Counted from the stretch's first letter, positions 1 to 10,746 are shown. The stretch: DNA of 64,000 nt from Saccharomycopsis phalli (GCA_020342235.1 CP073214.1:1550001-1614000); one strand, 5' to 3'. Notes: generated by a model not told the origin, from the sequence alone. Numbers and translations: made by a program.

Positions 1-59
1 GAAAATTTATGCCGCTCGGAACGGTGGGAACGCAAGGCTTGGATATGCACTGGACAAGT

Positions 60-245
60 ATGGAAATTTATTTGAGTGATATAGACGAAATTTATGAATA
101 ATAAAGACGAAATTTATGAGTAATAAAGACGAAATTTATGAGTAATAAGACGAAATTTATTTGAGTAATAAGACGAAATTTAGAATAATCAGACGGAAAT
201 TCACTCTAGATTGTAATATTAAGACGAAATTCACTCTACACTGTA
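60..245. repeat. imperfect ~21-bp tandem repeat
   Basis: About seven imperfect copies of a unit built on AGACGAAATTTATGAGTAAT follow one another, degrading toward the right end. No gene is visible in 1-900 otherwise. The AT-rich stretch 400-900 holds only short ORFs without protein-like composition. Confidence 0.7.
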
Positions 246-904
246 TATTCATGCCAATGGTTTACAATTTCTACTCATCACGCTTATTTCGTATAGATCC
301 GAAACTTTGGATACCGGTTTACCACCGGTTTGCATCAAGACATGTAAATATAAAGTACGTAGTGTATCATTCGTGTTTTGGATTCTAATCATGTGTATAT
401 GCCTCGGTCATTTCATGCTGGTATTAATCACTACAGGTATTTATCTCATGTAATGTGTCATCCTCGCACCACAGGTCATTCATCGTCTATATATTAATGA
501 GTGAATTATGTTGGAATTAACGTCATTTATGATATACCTGGATTTGTAGCATGGTACTCTTGATATTATGTGCTGTGAAACTGTACTGTACTGTCTTACT
601 CTGATATTTTATTACTCCTCATTACACTCTTTGATTCCCATGTTACTATACATATGTCTATACACCGTCAAGCCTTGAACTTTTACAATCCATTTCTTTT
701 TCCTCAGACTTTTTTAAAATCCATTTCTTTTCCTTTGACTATTACCTTAATTTGTAATTTTCCAGTGCCAAAATTAATCTCCGTAGTCTCGAACCAAACT
801 GACAAATCTTTCAGGCACCATCTCCAACTCACCAAGCCTCTCCTCCACTTCTCTCTCCTCTCACTCCTCTCACTCTCCTCTCACTCTCCCCGCCTCCTCT
901 CTCC

Positions 905-1111
905 CTATTGATACTCCTTCAAATCCTCCGGCTCAAAAATCACCTGAACCATCAAACTGCACGTCGGACATACGGCAATCTCCTCCCCATCAATCAAGTC
1001 ATCCAAGCTGATTTGAAACCGATCACCACATGGACAGGGGTAATGGAATAGCCTAGTATCCTCGTCGTATGTAAAGTCTTCGATTTCAACCTGGTCGTAA
1101 ACCGCCTCCAT
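905..1111 (-). CDS. DPH3: Diphthamide biosynthesis protein 3 (CSL zinc-finger protein)
   Basis: This is a 68-residue CSL-type zinc protein. The family supplies electrons to the radical-SAM Dph1-Dph2 enzyme for diphthamide synthesis on elongation factor 2, and also serves tRNA wobble-uridine modification with Elongator. The sequence opens MEAVYDQVEIEDF and carries the zinc ligands C26-x-C28 and C48-x2-C51, with the family's PCPCGDRF segment between conserved acidic patches. An in-frame extension upstream to 1237 exists, but it is basic and unlike the family, so I start at the ATG at 1111. Length matches the usual 65-85 residues. It is transcribed away from ZWF1, with about 730 bp of repeat-bearing DNA between them. 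Confidence 0.93.
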   Translation of the reverse strand: MEAVYDQVEIEDFTYDEDTRLFHYPCPCGDRFQISLDDLIDGEEIAVCPTCSLMVQVIFEPEDLKEYQ

Positions 1112-1200
1112 GAAAATTTTCAGTGAAAAAACTGCAAATCGCAGGCGACAAGTGAGGGGAACCAGCGCACGATACCAGCAAAAGATGCGTTGAAGATGGT

Positions 1201-1400
1201 TGAAGATTAGGGCAAGATTAGGGCAAGATTGGGGCAAGATTGGGACAAGATTAGGGCAAGATTGGGACTAGATTAGGGCAAATATTGAAAGGTAAATGGT
1301 TGGTTAATTAGAAGTAAATAGTTGGTTAATTAGAAGTAAATGGCTGGCCAGTTACAAGTAAACGGTTGACTAGTAAATGGTTAGAAGTAAGTGGTTGGCA
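1201..1400. repeat. two short tandem arrays upstream of DPH3 and ZWF1
   Basis: About six copies of a 12-bp unit (AGGGCAAGATTG and variants) occupy 1201-1275. A second degenerate array built on GGTTGGTTAATTAGAAGTAAAT follows at about 1296-1400. Both lie in the DPH3-ZWF1 divergent spacer. The remainder, 1400-1842, contains no ORF worth calling. Confidence 0.7.
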
Positions 1401-1842
1401 CTAAATGACCAGTCAACTGCTCAATTCTACAGTTGCCAGAATACCAGAGAATTTTTCACCACCAAATTAGTCCATGTCCAAGTGCAATTACAGGTTAGCA
1501 ACCTACATTTTCACAACCTACACCAAACCCAAGTTGTCCTACTAGTCTATAAAACGGTTGCTCAGAAAAGGCTTGCTATCCCCACAAAAGTCGGTACAGG
1601 TCTGTAATTTTGATCATCACCGCAACCATCAAATGGCACAATCACACATTTGGAGGCCTCCAAATGTCTCATTGAACCACTTGCCCACTATCCAAACTAA
1701 CTCGGCCTTTTATACTTTTCCCATAGTTACCCGCACGTTGCGAGCCCCCGCACATCGCATCGCAGGCTAACGAGCTCCGATGGCAATCGACTAGGTTTCC
1801 GACAATCCCTATTTAAGCAGGCGATTCCGGAAAATTTTTGCC

Positions 1843-3318
1843 ATGACAAAAGTATTTCAGGGGGAAACCACCATTGTGGTCTTTGGTGCCAGCGGCGACT
1901 TGGCAAAAAAGAAAACGCTCCCAGCACTCTTTGGCCTCTTTCGTGAGAAGGAATTGCCATCTCCTGTTTCGATTATAGGCTACGCGCGGTCGAAGCTTTC
2001 GCAGGAGGAGTTCCACGGCAAGTTCAAGGGCAATTTGAAGGGGCCTGCCGACAAGATTGACGAGTTCTTGAAGCTCACGTCGTACCATCAAGGCGGATAT
2101 ACCGACGACCAAGGATTTGAGGCCTTGGAGCAGGAAATCCGGAGCCATGAGAAGTCGGACAAGCGCCAGAGAATATACTACTTTGCGCTTCCGCCGTCTG
2201 TGTTCACCGACGTCGCCACGATGTTGAAGAAGCACAATTACACCGACAACGTGCGGCTCATTGTTGAGAAGCCATTTGGCCACGACTTGGCGAGCGCACG
2301 TGCGTTGCAGAAGAACTTGGCGCCACTCTTCAAGGAGGACGAGTTGTATCGGATTGACCACTACTTGGGCAAGGAGTTGGTCAAGAACTTGTTGGTGTTG
2401 CGGTTCGGTAACGAGATCTTCAGCGCCAGCTGGAATCAGAAGCACATCCGCCTGATCCAGATCAGCTTCAAGGAGCCATTTGGCACAGAGGGCCGTGGCG
2501 GCTACTTTGACTCAATTGGAATCATCCGCGATGTCATGCAGAACCACTTGCTCCAGGTGTTGACTTTGCTCACCATGGAACGACCAATCAACTTCGAGCC
2601 TGAGAGCATCCGTGATGAGAAGGTCAAGGTCTTGAAGGCGTTCGAGCCAATTGACTTCAACGACATTCTCATTGGCCAGTACATCAAGTCGCGCGACGGG
2701 TCCAAGCCAGGATATTTGGACGACAGCACCGTCGACCCGCACTCCAAGCAGGTGACATACGCGGCAATTGGCTTCAAAATCAACAACGAGCGTTGGGACG
2801 GAGTTCCGATCGTGTTGCGTGCCGGAAAAGCGTTGGACGAGGGCAAGGTCGAGGTGCGGATCCAGTTCAAGGCCGTGGCCAAAGGAGTGTTTACCGGGAT
2901 CCACAAGAACGAGTTGGTGTTGCGGATCCAGCCGGACCCGGCAGTGTATCTCAAGATGAACTCCAAGACCCCAGGATTGTCCAACAAGACCACTGTCAGC
3001 GACTTGGACTTGACATATGCCACCCGCTACAAGGACTTTTGGATCCCAGAGGCCTACGAGAGTTTGATTCGCGACTGTATCCATGGCGAACACTCGAACT
3101 TTGTGCGGGACGACGAGTTGGACATTTCCTGGCAATTGTTTACTCCGTTGTTGAACTTCTTGGAGTCCAAGGACGCCCCAGAGCCAATCCCATATCACTA
3201 CGGTGACCGCAATCCAAAGGGCTTGCACACCTTCTTGAATAAACACGGCTACGAGGTGCAAAACAGAGACGCCTACCAATGGCCCGTCACCCGTCCAGAC
3301 ATTTTGGAGAAGATCTAG
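1843..3318 (+). CDS. ZWF1: Glucose-6-phosphate 1-dehydrogenase
   Basis: This 491-residue cytosolic enzyme oxidises glucose 6-phosphate to 6-phosphogluconolactone with NADP+, the first step of the oxidative pentose phosphate pathway. The N-terminal dinucleotide-binding loop GASGDLAKKK is at residues 15-24. The diagnostic active-site block RIDHYLGKELVKN begins at R170, with the catalytic region H173 to K177. The substrate-binding block FKEPFGTEGRGGYFD follows. Length is close to the roughly 500 residues usual for fungi. The ATG at 1843 follows a TATTTAA stretch and gives a normal N terminus. Codon choice is strongly TTG-biased for leucine, as in highly expressed yeast genes. No break is seen. 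Confidence 0.97.
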   Translation: MTKVFQGETTIVVFGASGDLAKKKTLPALFGLFREKELPSPVSIIGYARSKLSQEEFHGKFKGNLKGPADKIDEFLKLTSYHQGGYTDDQGFEALEQEIRSHEKSDKRQRIYYFALPPSVFTDVATMLKKHNYTDNVRLIVEKPFGHDLASARALQKNLAPLFKEDELYRIDHYLGKELVKNLLVLRFGNEIFSASWNQKHIRLIQISFKEPFGTEGRGGYFDSIGIIRDVMQNHLLQVLTLLTMERPINFEPESIRDEKVKVLKAFEPIDFNDILIGQYIKSRDGSKPGYLDDSTVDPHSKQVTYAAIGFKINNERWDGVPIVLRAGKALDEGKVEVRIQFKAVAKGVFTGIHKNELVLRIQPDPAVYLKMNSKTPGLSNKTTVSDLDLTYATRYKDFWIPEAYESLIRDCIHGEHSNFVRDDELDISWQLFTPLLNFLESKDAPEPIPYHYGDRNPKGLHTFLNKHGYEVQNRDAYQWPVTRPDILEKI

Positions 3319-4611
3319 CGGGCCGGCCGTCGGCTATTGGTCGGGTATTTTAGCCGGATGCGTGTTTACGTGGAATTCTGAGTATGTAATTATATACAAA
3401 TGTATACTTGAGTATCTGATGTAGTCGTGTATTGCCAAACCTAATTTGTTGAATATATCGCCAAGGGTCCAATGCAAGCGAAACCGTTGCGCCGTTCAAC
3501 AGTCCAACAATTGTCCATCTTGACCTGAATTTGGCTATTTTATCCATAATTGCGACCCAATTCTTGCCAAGAGGTGCTTTTGACCGTCTTACTGGCTCTT
3601 TGGCTTTTTTCGTAACTTTTCTCGCCAATCTCGTATCATTATTGCTATATATTATTTTATTCAAGGCTATCTTTCGGCTCCCGGCAGATTGATACTTCAC
3701 CGTCTAAGACTAGGAACGGCGCCGCTATATATGTTGCTCAGAGAAAACCCTTGGTTGGGTGGAAAATCTCCAAGTGGAATTGAATAGTTGTTCTGATAGA
3801 TTGTGTGGAAAGACTGGGATTTTGCCTCGGTACTAGCACGGTAGCTTGCCGTAGGGTGGTCACTAAGCTTGAATTGAAATCTCGTATCATAGTTATTAAA
3901 CTAGTTTTGTTATGAAAGAGGGGCTCAACTTGACTTTATTTTTGTTCCGAACTCTTTATCTTTTTTCCATCTTTCCAACTTCTTTCTAACCTCTGCCAAT
4001 TTGTCAAAGGTACTGATCTAGCAGGCTCATTTCCATTCTACAGAAAACAATTCCCTCTAAACAGTCTGGCTTGCCCAGAAAATATCTTGACCATTAATGA
4101 ACTCATTTCCTAGTTATAATAATACAATGAACTCATTTCCTAGTTACAATAATACACTAGTCTTGTATAGCCAACTTTGATGTTGTACAGCTGCTCATGT
4201 ATCCAGATAGGTATAAACACTGTACAATCAAGACGTTGGTCAACACTCTACTCGTTAAATTACAGTCTTTACTATCTGGTGTAGTCCTTTTCAACATGGA
4301 ATTGAAAACTTGTATTTAGAGAGTGTTGTGCTTAAAGTGTGGCTACCCACAATTGTACTATAAATCGTAAAACGGGTTCAAGAATACTCCAGCAAATACT
4401 ATTAACAATACCATTAACAATACTATTAACAATACTATCAATCAACACCATCCAAATATCAACCAATACTATCCAACTCTTTACAAATCTCACTCATGCA
4501 GATCTCGTGCCGCGAATCAGTCTCAACATGACTCTTGCTTATTTGGGAAGGCACATGAATCATCTTGTACATGTAGCATAGATAAGTATCTTGCAAGCCA
4601 AAAATTCTGCA
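3319..4611. other. intergenic region, ZWF1 to BIO2
   Basis: No gene is supported. A 28-bp direct duplication (TGAACTCATTTCCTAGTTA and flanks) lies at about 4096-4157, and short ACTATTAACAAT repeats at about 4395-4445. A degraded LINE 3'-end fragment is listed separately. Confidence 0.6.
3655..3765 (-). mobile_element. LINE 3'-end fragment, diverged
   Basis: The plus strand shows a clear relative of the 3' terminal segment of the window's LINE family (fresh copies at 21620-22506 and 50563-50826). It shares AAGGCTAT, then a CGGCTCCC-like stretch, then TACTTCACCGTCTAAGAC and an ACGGCGCCGCTATATA-type block. Only about 100 bp remain and no target duplication is visible, so it is old. Confidence 0.6.
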
Positions 4612-5748
4612 ATGATTTCTTTTGCAAAAGCCTCAGTCAAGTCACAATTCTACAGCATCGTACGCCGTTCATACGGCAAACTTGCCTCTGATTTTCCTGT
4701 CGTCACACCTGCTACCTCTTCTTCCTCTTCCTCTTCCTCCGCCATTGATCTTGCACTCAACTCAGGCCCAACAAACACCTGGACAAAAGCCCAGATTAGC
4801 GAGATTTACAACCATCACTCACTCATCGAACTCGTTTACCAAGCACAAACCCAGCACCGGAAGTACCATGATTTTACCAAAGTGCAGCTCTGCACTTTGC
4901 TCAACATCAAGGAAGGAGGATGTACCGAGGACTGTAAATACTGTGCCCAATCGAGCAGATATCTGACCGGAGTCAATGCTGAGAAATTGATTAGCATCGA
5001 TGAGGTCATTACTGCTGCAAAAGAGGCCAAGGCCAACGGATCTACCCGGTTCTGTTTGGGGTCCGCCTGGCGGGAAATGAAGGGAAGAAAAAGTGCGCTT
5101 TCACGGATCGGGAAGATGATCAAGGAAATCGACAACTTGGGGATGGAAAGCTGCGTGACACTAGGCATGATCAACCAAGAACAGTTGGCGTACTTGAAGG
5201 AGCAAGGCTTGACGGCATATAACCACAACATCGACACCAGTAGAGAGCACTACCCGAGTGTAATCAGCACACGATCGTTTGACGACCGATTGGACACCAT
5301 TGGCAACGTGACAAAGTCGGGAGTGTCGCTTTGCACCGGGGGCATTTTGGGTTTGGGGGAGACAAGAGACGACCACATCAGCTTCTTGCACACATTGTCG
5401 ACGCTCCCTGAACACCCAGAGAGCTTGCCGATCAACCGGTTGGTGAAAATTGCAGGCACGCCGTTGGAAAAGGCCCGGGAAATCGAGTTTGACGAGATTT
5501 TGCGGACAATAGCCACTGCCAGATTGGTGATGCCGCGGCTGATTATTCGGCTCGCTGCTGGACGGTATACTATGAAGGATGAGCAGCAGTTTTTGAGTTT
5601 TATGGCGGGGGTTAATGCGATTTTCACTGGGAAGCGCATGTTGACGACAATGTGCAACGGATGGAAGGAAGACAAGGCGATGTTGGCCAAGTGGGGGATT
5701 TCTGGGGTTGGAACTAGTAAGGAGGTTTACAAGAGGGATGGAGAGTAG
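4612..5748 (+). CDS. BIO2: Biotin synthase, mitochondrial
   Basis: This is a 378-residue radical-SAM enzyme that inserts sulfur into dethiobiotin to make biotin, normally in the mitochondrial matrix. The first ATG in frame is at 4612; the frame stays open upstream to 4591 but without an ATG. The N terminus (ISFAKASVKSQFYSIVRR) is basic and Ser-rich without acidic residues, typical of a matrix presequence, and a Ser run follows. The radical-SAM cluster motif C-TED-C-KY-C lies at residues 104-111. The CLG, YNHNIDTS and RLAAGR blocks of the family follow. The stop codon lies in the first unit of a 15-bp minisatellite. No break is seen in the enzyme domain. Confidence 0.96.
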   Translation: MISFAKASVKSQFYSIVRRSYGKLASDFPVVTPATSSSSSSSSAIDLALNSGPTNTWTKAQISEIYNHHSLIELVYQAQTQHRKYHDFTKVQLCTLLNIKEGGCTEDCKYCAQSSRYLTGVNAEKLISIDEVITAAKEAKANGSTRFCLGSAWREMKGRKSALSRIGKMIKEIDNLGMESCVTLGMINQEQLAYLKEQGLTAYNHNIDTSREHYPSVISTRSFDDRLDTIGNVTKSGVSLCTGGILGLGETRDDHISFLHTLSTLPEHPESLPINRLVKIAGTPLEKAREIEFDEILRTIATARLVMPRLIIRLAAGRYTMKDEQQFLSFMAGVNAIFTGKRMLTTMCNGWKEDKAMLAKWGISGVGTSKEVYKRDGE

Positions 5749-5896
5749 AGGGATGGAGAGTAGAGGGATGGAGAGTAGAGGGATGGAGAGTAGAGGGATG
5801 GAGAGTAGAGGGATGGAGAGTAGAGGGATGGAGAGTAGAGGGATGGAGAGTAGAGGGATGGAGAGTAGAGGGATGGAGAGTAGAGGGATGGAGTAG
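5734..5896 (+). repeat. 15-bp minisatellite containing the BIO2 stop codon
   Basis: Ten perfect copies of AGGGATGGAGAGTAG run from 5734 to 5883, followed by a 13-bp partial copy. The first unit encodes the last residues of BIO2 (RDGE) and its TAG stop. Because the unit is five codons long, every later unit carries another TAG in the same frame. The array therefore starts inside the gene and fills its 3' end. Confidence 0.97.
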
Positions 5897-8159
5897 TTTT
5901 ATAGACCAGGGGGATGTTGTGCCAACGGATTGAAAAGTACATATGGCAGAATCGTAAATAAATTGAAGACAAGATTTTACACATTTTCTTGAGTAGTTAA
6001 GAATATAGAGATTTTCTTGAAGTTAAGATTATATAGATTTTCTAGAATAATTGAGATTATACAGATTTTCTTGAAGCTAAGAATATAGAGATTTTTTTGA
6101 AGCTAAGAATATTGTAGAGGGTTTAATTGGCCCATTCTTTGTGTGGACTCTTTGTCTGAGAACTTTATCTTACTGACTACTTTCTAAACATCTTGTATCA
6201 AGAAATGGTCTAGCCAGGTCTATTTTCTTTTTACCAAAGTCTCAAACAGTCAGACTGAATAGTCCAATGAGTATATTCATCCATTTTATACTACGTATCC
6301 CAGTTGCCATATTAAACTTTTGCATGCTTTAGCGTTTGACATGTTTGCCATGTGGCATATAACAAATGATTTTTCCAACGATTTTTCGTCTTTGAATAAC
6401 TGTGCAAAGCAGTAGTGTTTTCTGCAGTGTAGATTTGCTTCTGAAACATTTCTCATGACAGTATTGAAGGTCTATATTGAGTTTTAGAATGTACCTTATA
6501 TTCATCACAGGTATCAAGGCTTTGATGTAATATAAAAGGACATACAGTGAATCATCAGTCTTTGGATGAAACGAGTTGAATGTGATTTACAAAGACTATC
6601 CTGTGTCAATAAGTGAGAATATAATTGTTGAAAGTTGGCTGAAAATAATTTCAAAGTTAGATATTGCATGGCTACGATTGGTCATTGGACCGGTAATTAG
6701 ATTGGTCATTGGACCGGTAATTTAATTTGGTAATTTAATTTGGTCATTGGATTTGGTCCATCGTTATTAGCCATTGGATTAACCTCTGGCTTAGTGATTG
6801 ACTTAGTGACTGGTTTAGTTATGGTTATTCATGATTATTCATTGGACTACTCTACAGACCAAGTACCCAGTTACACGAAACCGCAAGTTTAAATAATCGA
6901 CGATAAGCTTTGGATGCTGCACCATTTAAAGTCACACGTTTCACAAGGTTCATCGGAAGCATAAATTGGTGAAAAGATGTAGGACTAATTACAGGTGATT
7001 TATTACGGATTGAGCAAATTGTCTTGGCAAACTGAAGAATTGTAGATTTGCTACGGGCCACGGCAATGTAGTACGGTTTAGCAAGACTGGCAGGTGATTT
7101 CCCGGGGCGACTTCACTGCCAATATCCTCTTTTTCATATTCTCTTAATATCCACTAGTCAATTTCCCTAGTCACATTATACTACCAAATACGCCCCAGCC
7201 TCATTCCCAGCACCCTTACCCGCCTTTGCATAAGCGCATTGGTAACGTCATGTCACAGACTGGCTGAAACCCTAATATTATTTTCATACACGGTTTCTGA
7301 AACTACAGGCTCCTTACATAAGCCATGTTTACTATTTTGGTTCTAGACTACCACGCGTCACCATGCACATTCATGTGGGACATTTGACAGGCGGCTTTCC
7401 ATCGATCCATGAGGCAGTCATGTAGTGGCTTACCACCAGACAGGACCCTTTAACAAGTAGTGTGCGGGTCTATTTATATAATCGGAGAATCAAGCGTGGG
7501 AAACGGGCCAGTGTGCAAGGAAATCGCGGTGCTAGAGTACACGTTGCCGTGAAAATTTTCATGCCAAGAAATCCCGTGCACTGGCTATTGTCTCCAGTGA
7601 CGTGCAACCGGAATGAGTGGAGGAAAAAAGTCGATGAAAACGGAAGGTGGAAAAGCAAGGCGAAAACGCAAGGCAAAACAGGAGCAGAAAACGGAAAACC
7701 ACCAGGGAAAAAAAGGAGCAGCAAAAGGGGGAGACAGCAGTACCGTGAGTAATCGGGAAACCAGGGTATCGGTTGCAACAGTTGAGGGATCAGGAGCTGG
7801 AATCAGATGCAAACTGTGAAAAATGGCCCAGCCTGGAATTTACAATCTGTCAGAGGAAGTATGCAACACCTGAAACATCGCCGAGACACAGCAAGCCAAC
7901 TTGTGATCTGGCCAGAGAAACAATACAACAAATCTTAGGGATGTTTGTCTTGGCGATATTGATAATGCCAGTGGATCGGCTGGTGATGAAAATGTAGGAG
8001 TTTGGTAGTGATGAAAATATATTATATGAGCTAGGCAGTAACAAATACATATGAGCTAAGCAGTAACAAATACATTATAGTAGCTACAGCAGTAACGAAA
8101 ATATATTGATTATATAGGAGCATTTGCACATGAATTATCTATCAACGTTTCTATGCCAG
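5897..8159. other. intergenic region, BIO2 to GAS gene
   Basis: No gene is supported in this 2.2-kb stretch. Degenerate ~30-bp repeats (GAGATTTTCTTGAAGCTAAG type) occupy about 5985-6115. GGTCATTGGACCGGTAAT-type direct repeats lie at about 6672-6765. Short lysine/arginine-rich ORFs at 7460-7820 occur on both strands over the same purine-rich DNA and look like chance frames. AGTAACAAATACAT-type repeats lie at about 8000-8110. Confidence 0.6.
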
Positions 8160-9509
8160 CTAGAAGACTAATGCAAATCCATAAACCCCAGCCAAGGCAC
8201 AGTAGACTGCCACCAAAGCACCGAACCACGATGCCTTTGGAACAACAATGGTAGCATCAGACTTCTTGGTGGAGCTGGACGACGAGCTAGAGGACGACGA
8301 GCTGGAAGACGACGATCCGCTGGACGACGAGCTGCTGTCGGCGGCAGTGTTACCACTGGACTGGGTTCCTGGCCCCTTGCACAACGTGATGGTGTCATAG
8401 TTGATTCCACCCGGCTTGCCGGCACCGTTCTTGATGTACTGTTGCGCGTCGGTTGGCATGTTTGGCAAGTTGTTGTCGGACTCCCACACACCAGACTCGA
8501 TGCTAGGACAGGTGGAGCCGGAGTTTGTTTGGGCAAAGTTGTTGTCGGATGGGTTTGATGTCTTGGCGAACTCGGCCTTCAAGTTCTGGTAGTCTTGGAG
8601 CTCGTCGACCTCGCTGTCGGAGACGATCTTGACCAACCCGTAGTTGTTGTCCTCCTGGGAGTACTCGTAGACCAATCCTCCAGAGAACACACTGGTCATT
8701 TGCGACGAGTAAATCGCCTCGACCTCGGTGAACGGACGTGGGCCTGGTACCTCGTTACACCCAAACTCAGAGAAGAACAATGGAATGTTCACGTCCTTGT
8801 ACTGGTCGACCTTGTCCTTGTATCCAGACTTCTCAAACGTCGAGTTGCCACACCACGAGTAGTCGTTGAACCCAAAGAAGTCGGCCCGCGCGTCAGAGCC
8901 ACCACAGTTGAAGTATTGGACAGTCTGCTTGATGTTACCAGCCACGTCGGCAGCAGAGTACCCAACCGGAATGGCACGGTACTTGCGGGCCACCATGTAC
9001 GCCTTCAAGTCACGGACCACTGCCTTGACGTACTTGGCGGTGGCAGTAGTGTTTCCGTCGTTGACGACCTCGTTTCCGGCAAAGAAACCCAAGACGTTGT
9101 CATACTTGGCAAAGGCGTCGACGGTGGCGAAGATGTTCTGGAGGTACGCCGAGTTGTACGAGCACTGGGTCCCTGTCCGAGCAATGGACGAGTGAGGAGT
9201 GTTGACGTCCAACACAAGGTAGATTCCGGCATCGGACAAGGCCTTCATGCAGGTGTCGTGATCCTTTGAGTTGTCCACGGTGTAGACACGGACAGTGTTG
9301 ATGCCCAAGTCCTTGAACTTGGCGATATCCCGCTGACAAACGTTGGAATCTGCCAAAGGATCATTGCCTGCCGACGAGCCGCCCGGCTGATAGTCGACAC
9401 CACGGATGAAGAAACGGCTGTTACCCAGGAAGAAGGCGTTTCCTTTGATGGTGATGGAGGTGAGTGCAGATGCTGCGCTCACGATAGTGGCAAGTGAAAG
9501 GAGCTTCAT
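8160..9509 (-). CDS. GPI-anchored beta-1,3-glucanosyltransferase, GH72 (Gas5/Pga4 type)
   Basis: A 449-residue cell-surface enzyme. GH72 enzymes cut and re-join beta-1,3-glucan chains to elongate the wall glucan. It has a signal peptide at residues 1-15, then the GH72 domain opening with FFIRGVDYQPGG. The acid/base glutamate is E147 in FFAGNEVVND and the nucleophile is E248 in FFSEFGCNE. The domain is followed by a short Cys-bearing linker, a serine run at about 392-417, and a hydrophobic tail fitting GPI attachment. It lacks the CBM43 (X8) module of Gas1/Gas2, so it belongs with Gas3/4/5-like short members. The ATG at 9509 is the natural start. A TATATATAAT stretch lies about 125 bp upstream. 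Confidence 0.93.
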   Translation of the reverse strand: MKLLSLATIVSAASALTSITIKGNAFFLGNSRFFIRGVDYQPGGSSAGNDPLADSNVCQRDIAKFKDLGINTVRVYTVDNSKDHDTCMKALSDAGIYLVLDVNTPHSSIARTGTQCSYNSAYLQNIFATVDAFAKYDNVLGFFAGNEVVNDGNTTATAKYVKAVVRDLKAYMVARKYRAIPVGYSAADVAGNIKQTVQYFNCGGSDARADFFGFNDYSWCGNSTFEKSGYKDKVDQYKDVNIPLFFSEFGCNEVPGPRPFTEVEAIYSSQMTSVFSGGLVYEYSQEDNNYGLVKIVSDSEVDELQDYQNLKAEFAKTSNPSDNNFAQTNSGSTCPSIESGVWESDNNLPNMPTDAQQYIKNGAGKPGGINYDTITLCKGPGTQSSGNTAADSSSSSSGSSSSSSSSSSSSSSSTKKSDATIVVPKASWFGALVAVYCALAGVYGFALVF

Positions 9510-9945
9510 TTTTTACCAAGGTGAAAAGAAATCAAGACGAGGGTCCAATTTATAGTCGAGGATACCATGCACCAGGACCCCGTGCACAAATGCAGGCTGG
9601 CGTGGGACACCGGTACAGCCACTCTTGGCACATTCTATATATAATACCAAACGGACAATGTAGCAGGGCTATGAAACCAGTGGTTGTGGGAACTTGAATA
9701 TATGGCAAATGATGTTGCTATTTTAGTGTGGTCACCTGAATCTTTTCATTTGACGTTGTCATTCAACTTTGTCATTTGACTTTGCCGTTTACATTTTCAT
9801 TTACACTTTATTTACTTGCTATTTACTATTTACTTTTCATTTGCACACAGCGCGACTAGCACCTTGGCAGTTTACCCGGCCTCACATCGATGGCTACCTC
9901 CGGGTAACATCAATACTAGCCACAGCGCCAATTTGCGTCTTGGCC

Positions 9946-10746
9946 ATGATCAGGATCCATCCCGTGGTGTTTTTGGCGACAAGCGATTTTCTCGTGCGCG
10001 GCGGCACAAACAGCGCCATTGTGCTTTTTGGCGGCAACGATTCCATCCGGACCGCAGTGGATGTGCCGGTTTGCAACGGGTTGCTTGACCAGGAATACTT
10101 AGAGCAAAAGATTGCCAGTGAGAATGAAGTGAGCGCGGGGCTGCTGCTTGTGGGATATGTGTCGTTTGGCGAGCCAATTGGTCAGCTAATTGGCCTGGAG
10201 AAAATTAGCCAGCAATTGTCTTCTCTCATTGGTGGGGAAGTGTTAGTCTTGTGTGTGGACAAGACTGATTTTGAGGCGGTGGCACGAGGCATGCATAGTG
10301 TATTACGAGGGTGGAGCGAGGGGGTGGGTGAATATGCCAAGCAGTTTGTCTTGGAGAGCAGTGCTCCTGAGCAGAGTGCGTTGAATAGTATAATCAGCAA
10401 TGGGGAAAAGGGCTGTTTGCAGAGCGTGGACGAGTCTTTGAGGAACAAGATGGAGTCTTTGGGGGTGTTGGAGGAGAAGGTTGATCGGATTGTTGAATAT
10501 TTGCGGCGCGGGGACGTCAGTTTTGAAGTTTTGAACATGATTGGCAAGGCTGTGAGTTTTTTGGACTCTCTGAATGGAGCAGCGGATGAAGAGATGAATG
10601 AAGCGATGGATAAGGAAATAAATGAGAAAACAAGCGAGAAATTAAATGAGAAATCAAATGAGATGCAGGATGGAGATTTGGCTAGTTTATTAAGCTTGAT
10701 TCATGATGGCATTTCCATTTCAAACGGGATAATTAACAGCTGGTGA
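9946..10746 (+). CDS. degenerate MPN-domain protein (Rpn8/CSN6/eIF3f class)
   Basis: A 266-residue protein starting MIRIHPVV, the usual opening strand of MPN domains. A domain of about 150 residues follows, then a helical tail (LEEKVDRIVEYLRRG ... VLNMIGKAVSFLDSL) arranged as in Rpn8, CSN6 and eIF3f. The JAMM zinc motif is absent: where H-x-H is expected the sequence is GYVSFGEP. It is therefore a non-catalytic scaffold-type member. The frame stays open upstream but has no ATG there. A Reb1-like TTACCCG lies at 9872. Residues 215-240 are a Lys/Glu/Asn/Met-rich low-complexity insert. I cannot tell whether it is a COP9 signalosome or eIF3 subunit. Confidence 0.6.
   Translation: MIRIHPVVFLATSDFLVRGGTNSAIVLFGGNDSIRTAVDVPVCNGLLDQEYLEQKIASENEVSAGLLLVGYVSFGEPIGQLIGLEKISQQLSSLIGGEVLVLCVDKTDFEAVARGMHSVLRGWSEGVGEYAKQFVLESSAPEQSALNSIISNGEKGCLQSVDESLRNKMESLGVLEEKVDRIVEYLRRGDVSFEVLNMIGKAVSFLDSLNGAADEEMNEAMDKEINEKTSEKLNEKSNEMQDGDLASLLSLIHDGISISNGIINSW

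Noticed and set aside
60-245. Tandem repeats at the left edge as telomeric DNA
   Set aside because: Units are AT-rich and degenerate, and a normal gene follows. Nothing indicates a chromosome end.
3350-3700. 116-codon minus-strand ORF
   Set aside because: It overlaps a LINE 3'-end relic and has no recognisable motif.
5708-5896. MESRG-repeat ORF and the minus-strand SLYSP ORF over the BIO2 3' end
   Set aside because: Both are translations of the 15-bp minisatellite in other frames.
7460-7820. Lys/Arg-rich ORFs on both strands
   Set aside because: Purine-rich DNA gives open frames on both strands; no conserved motif or promoter context.
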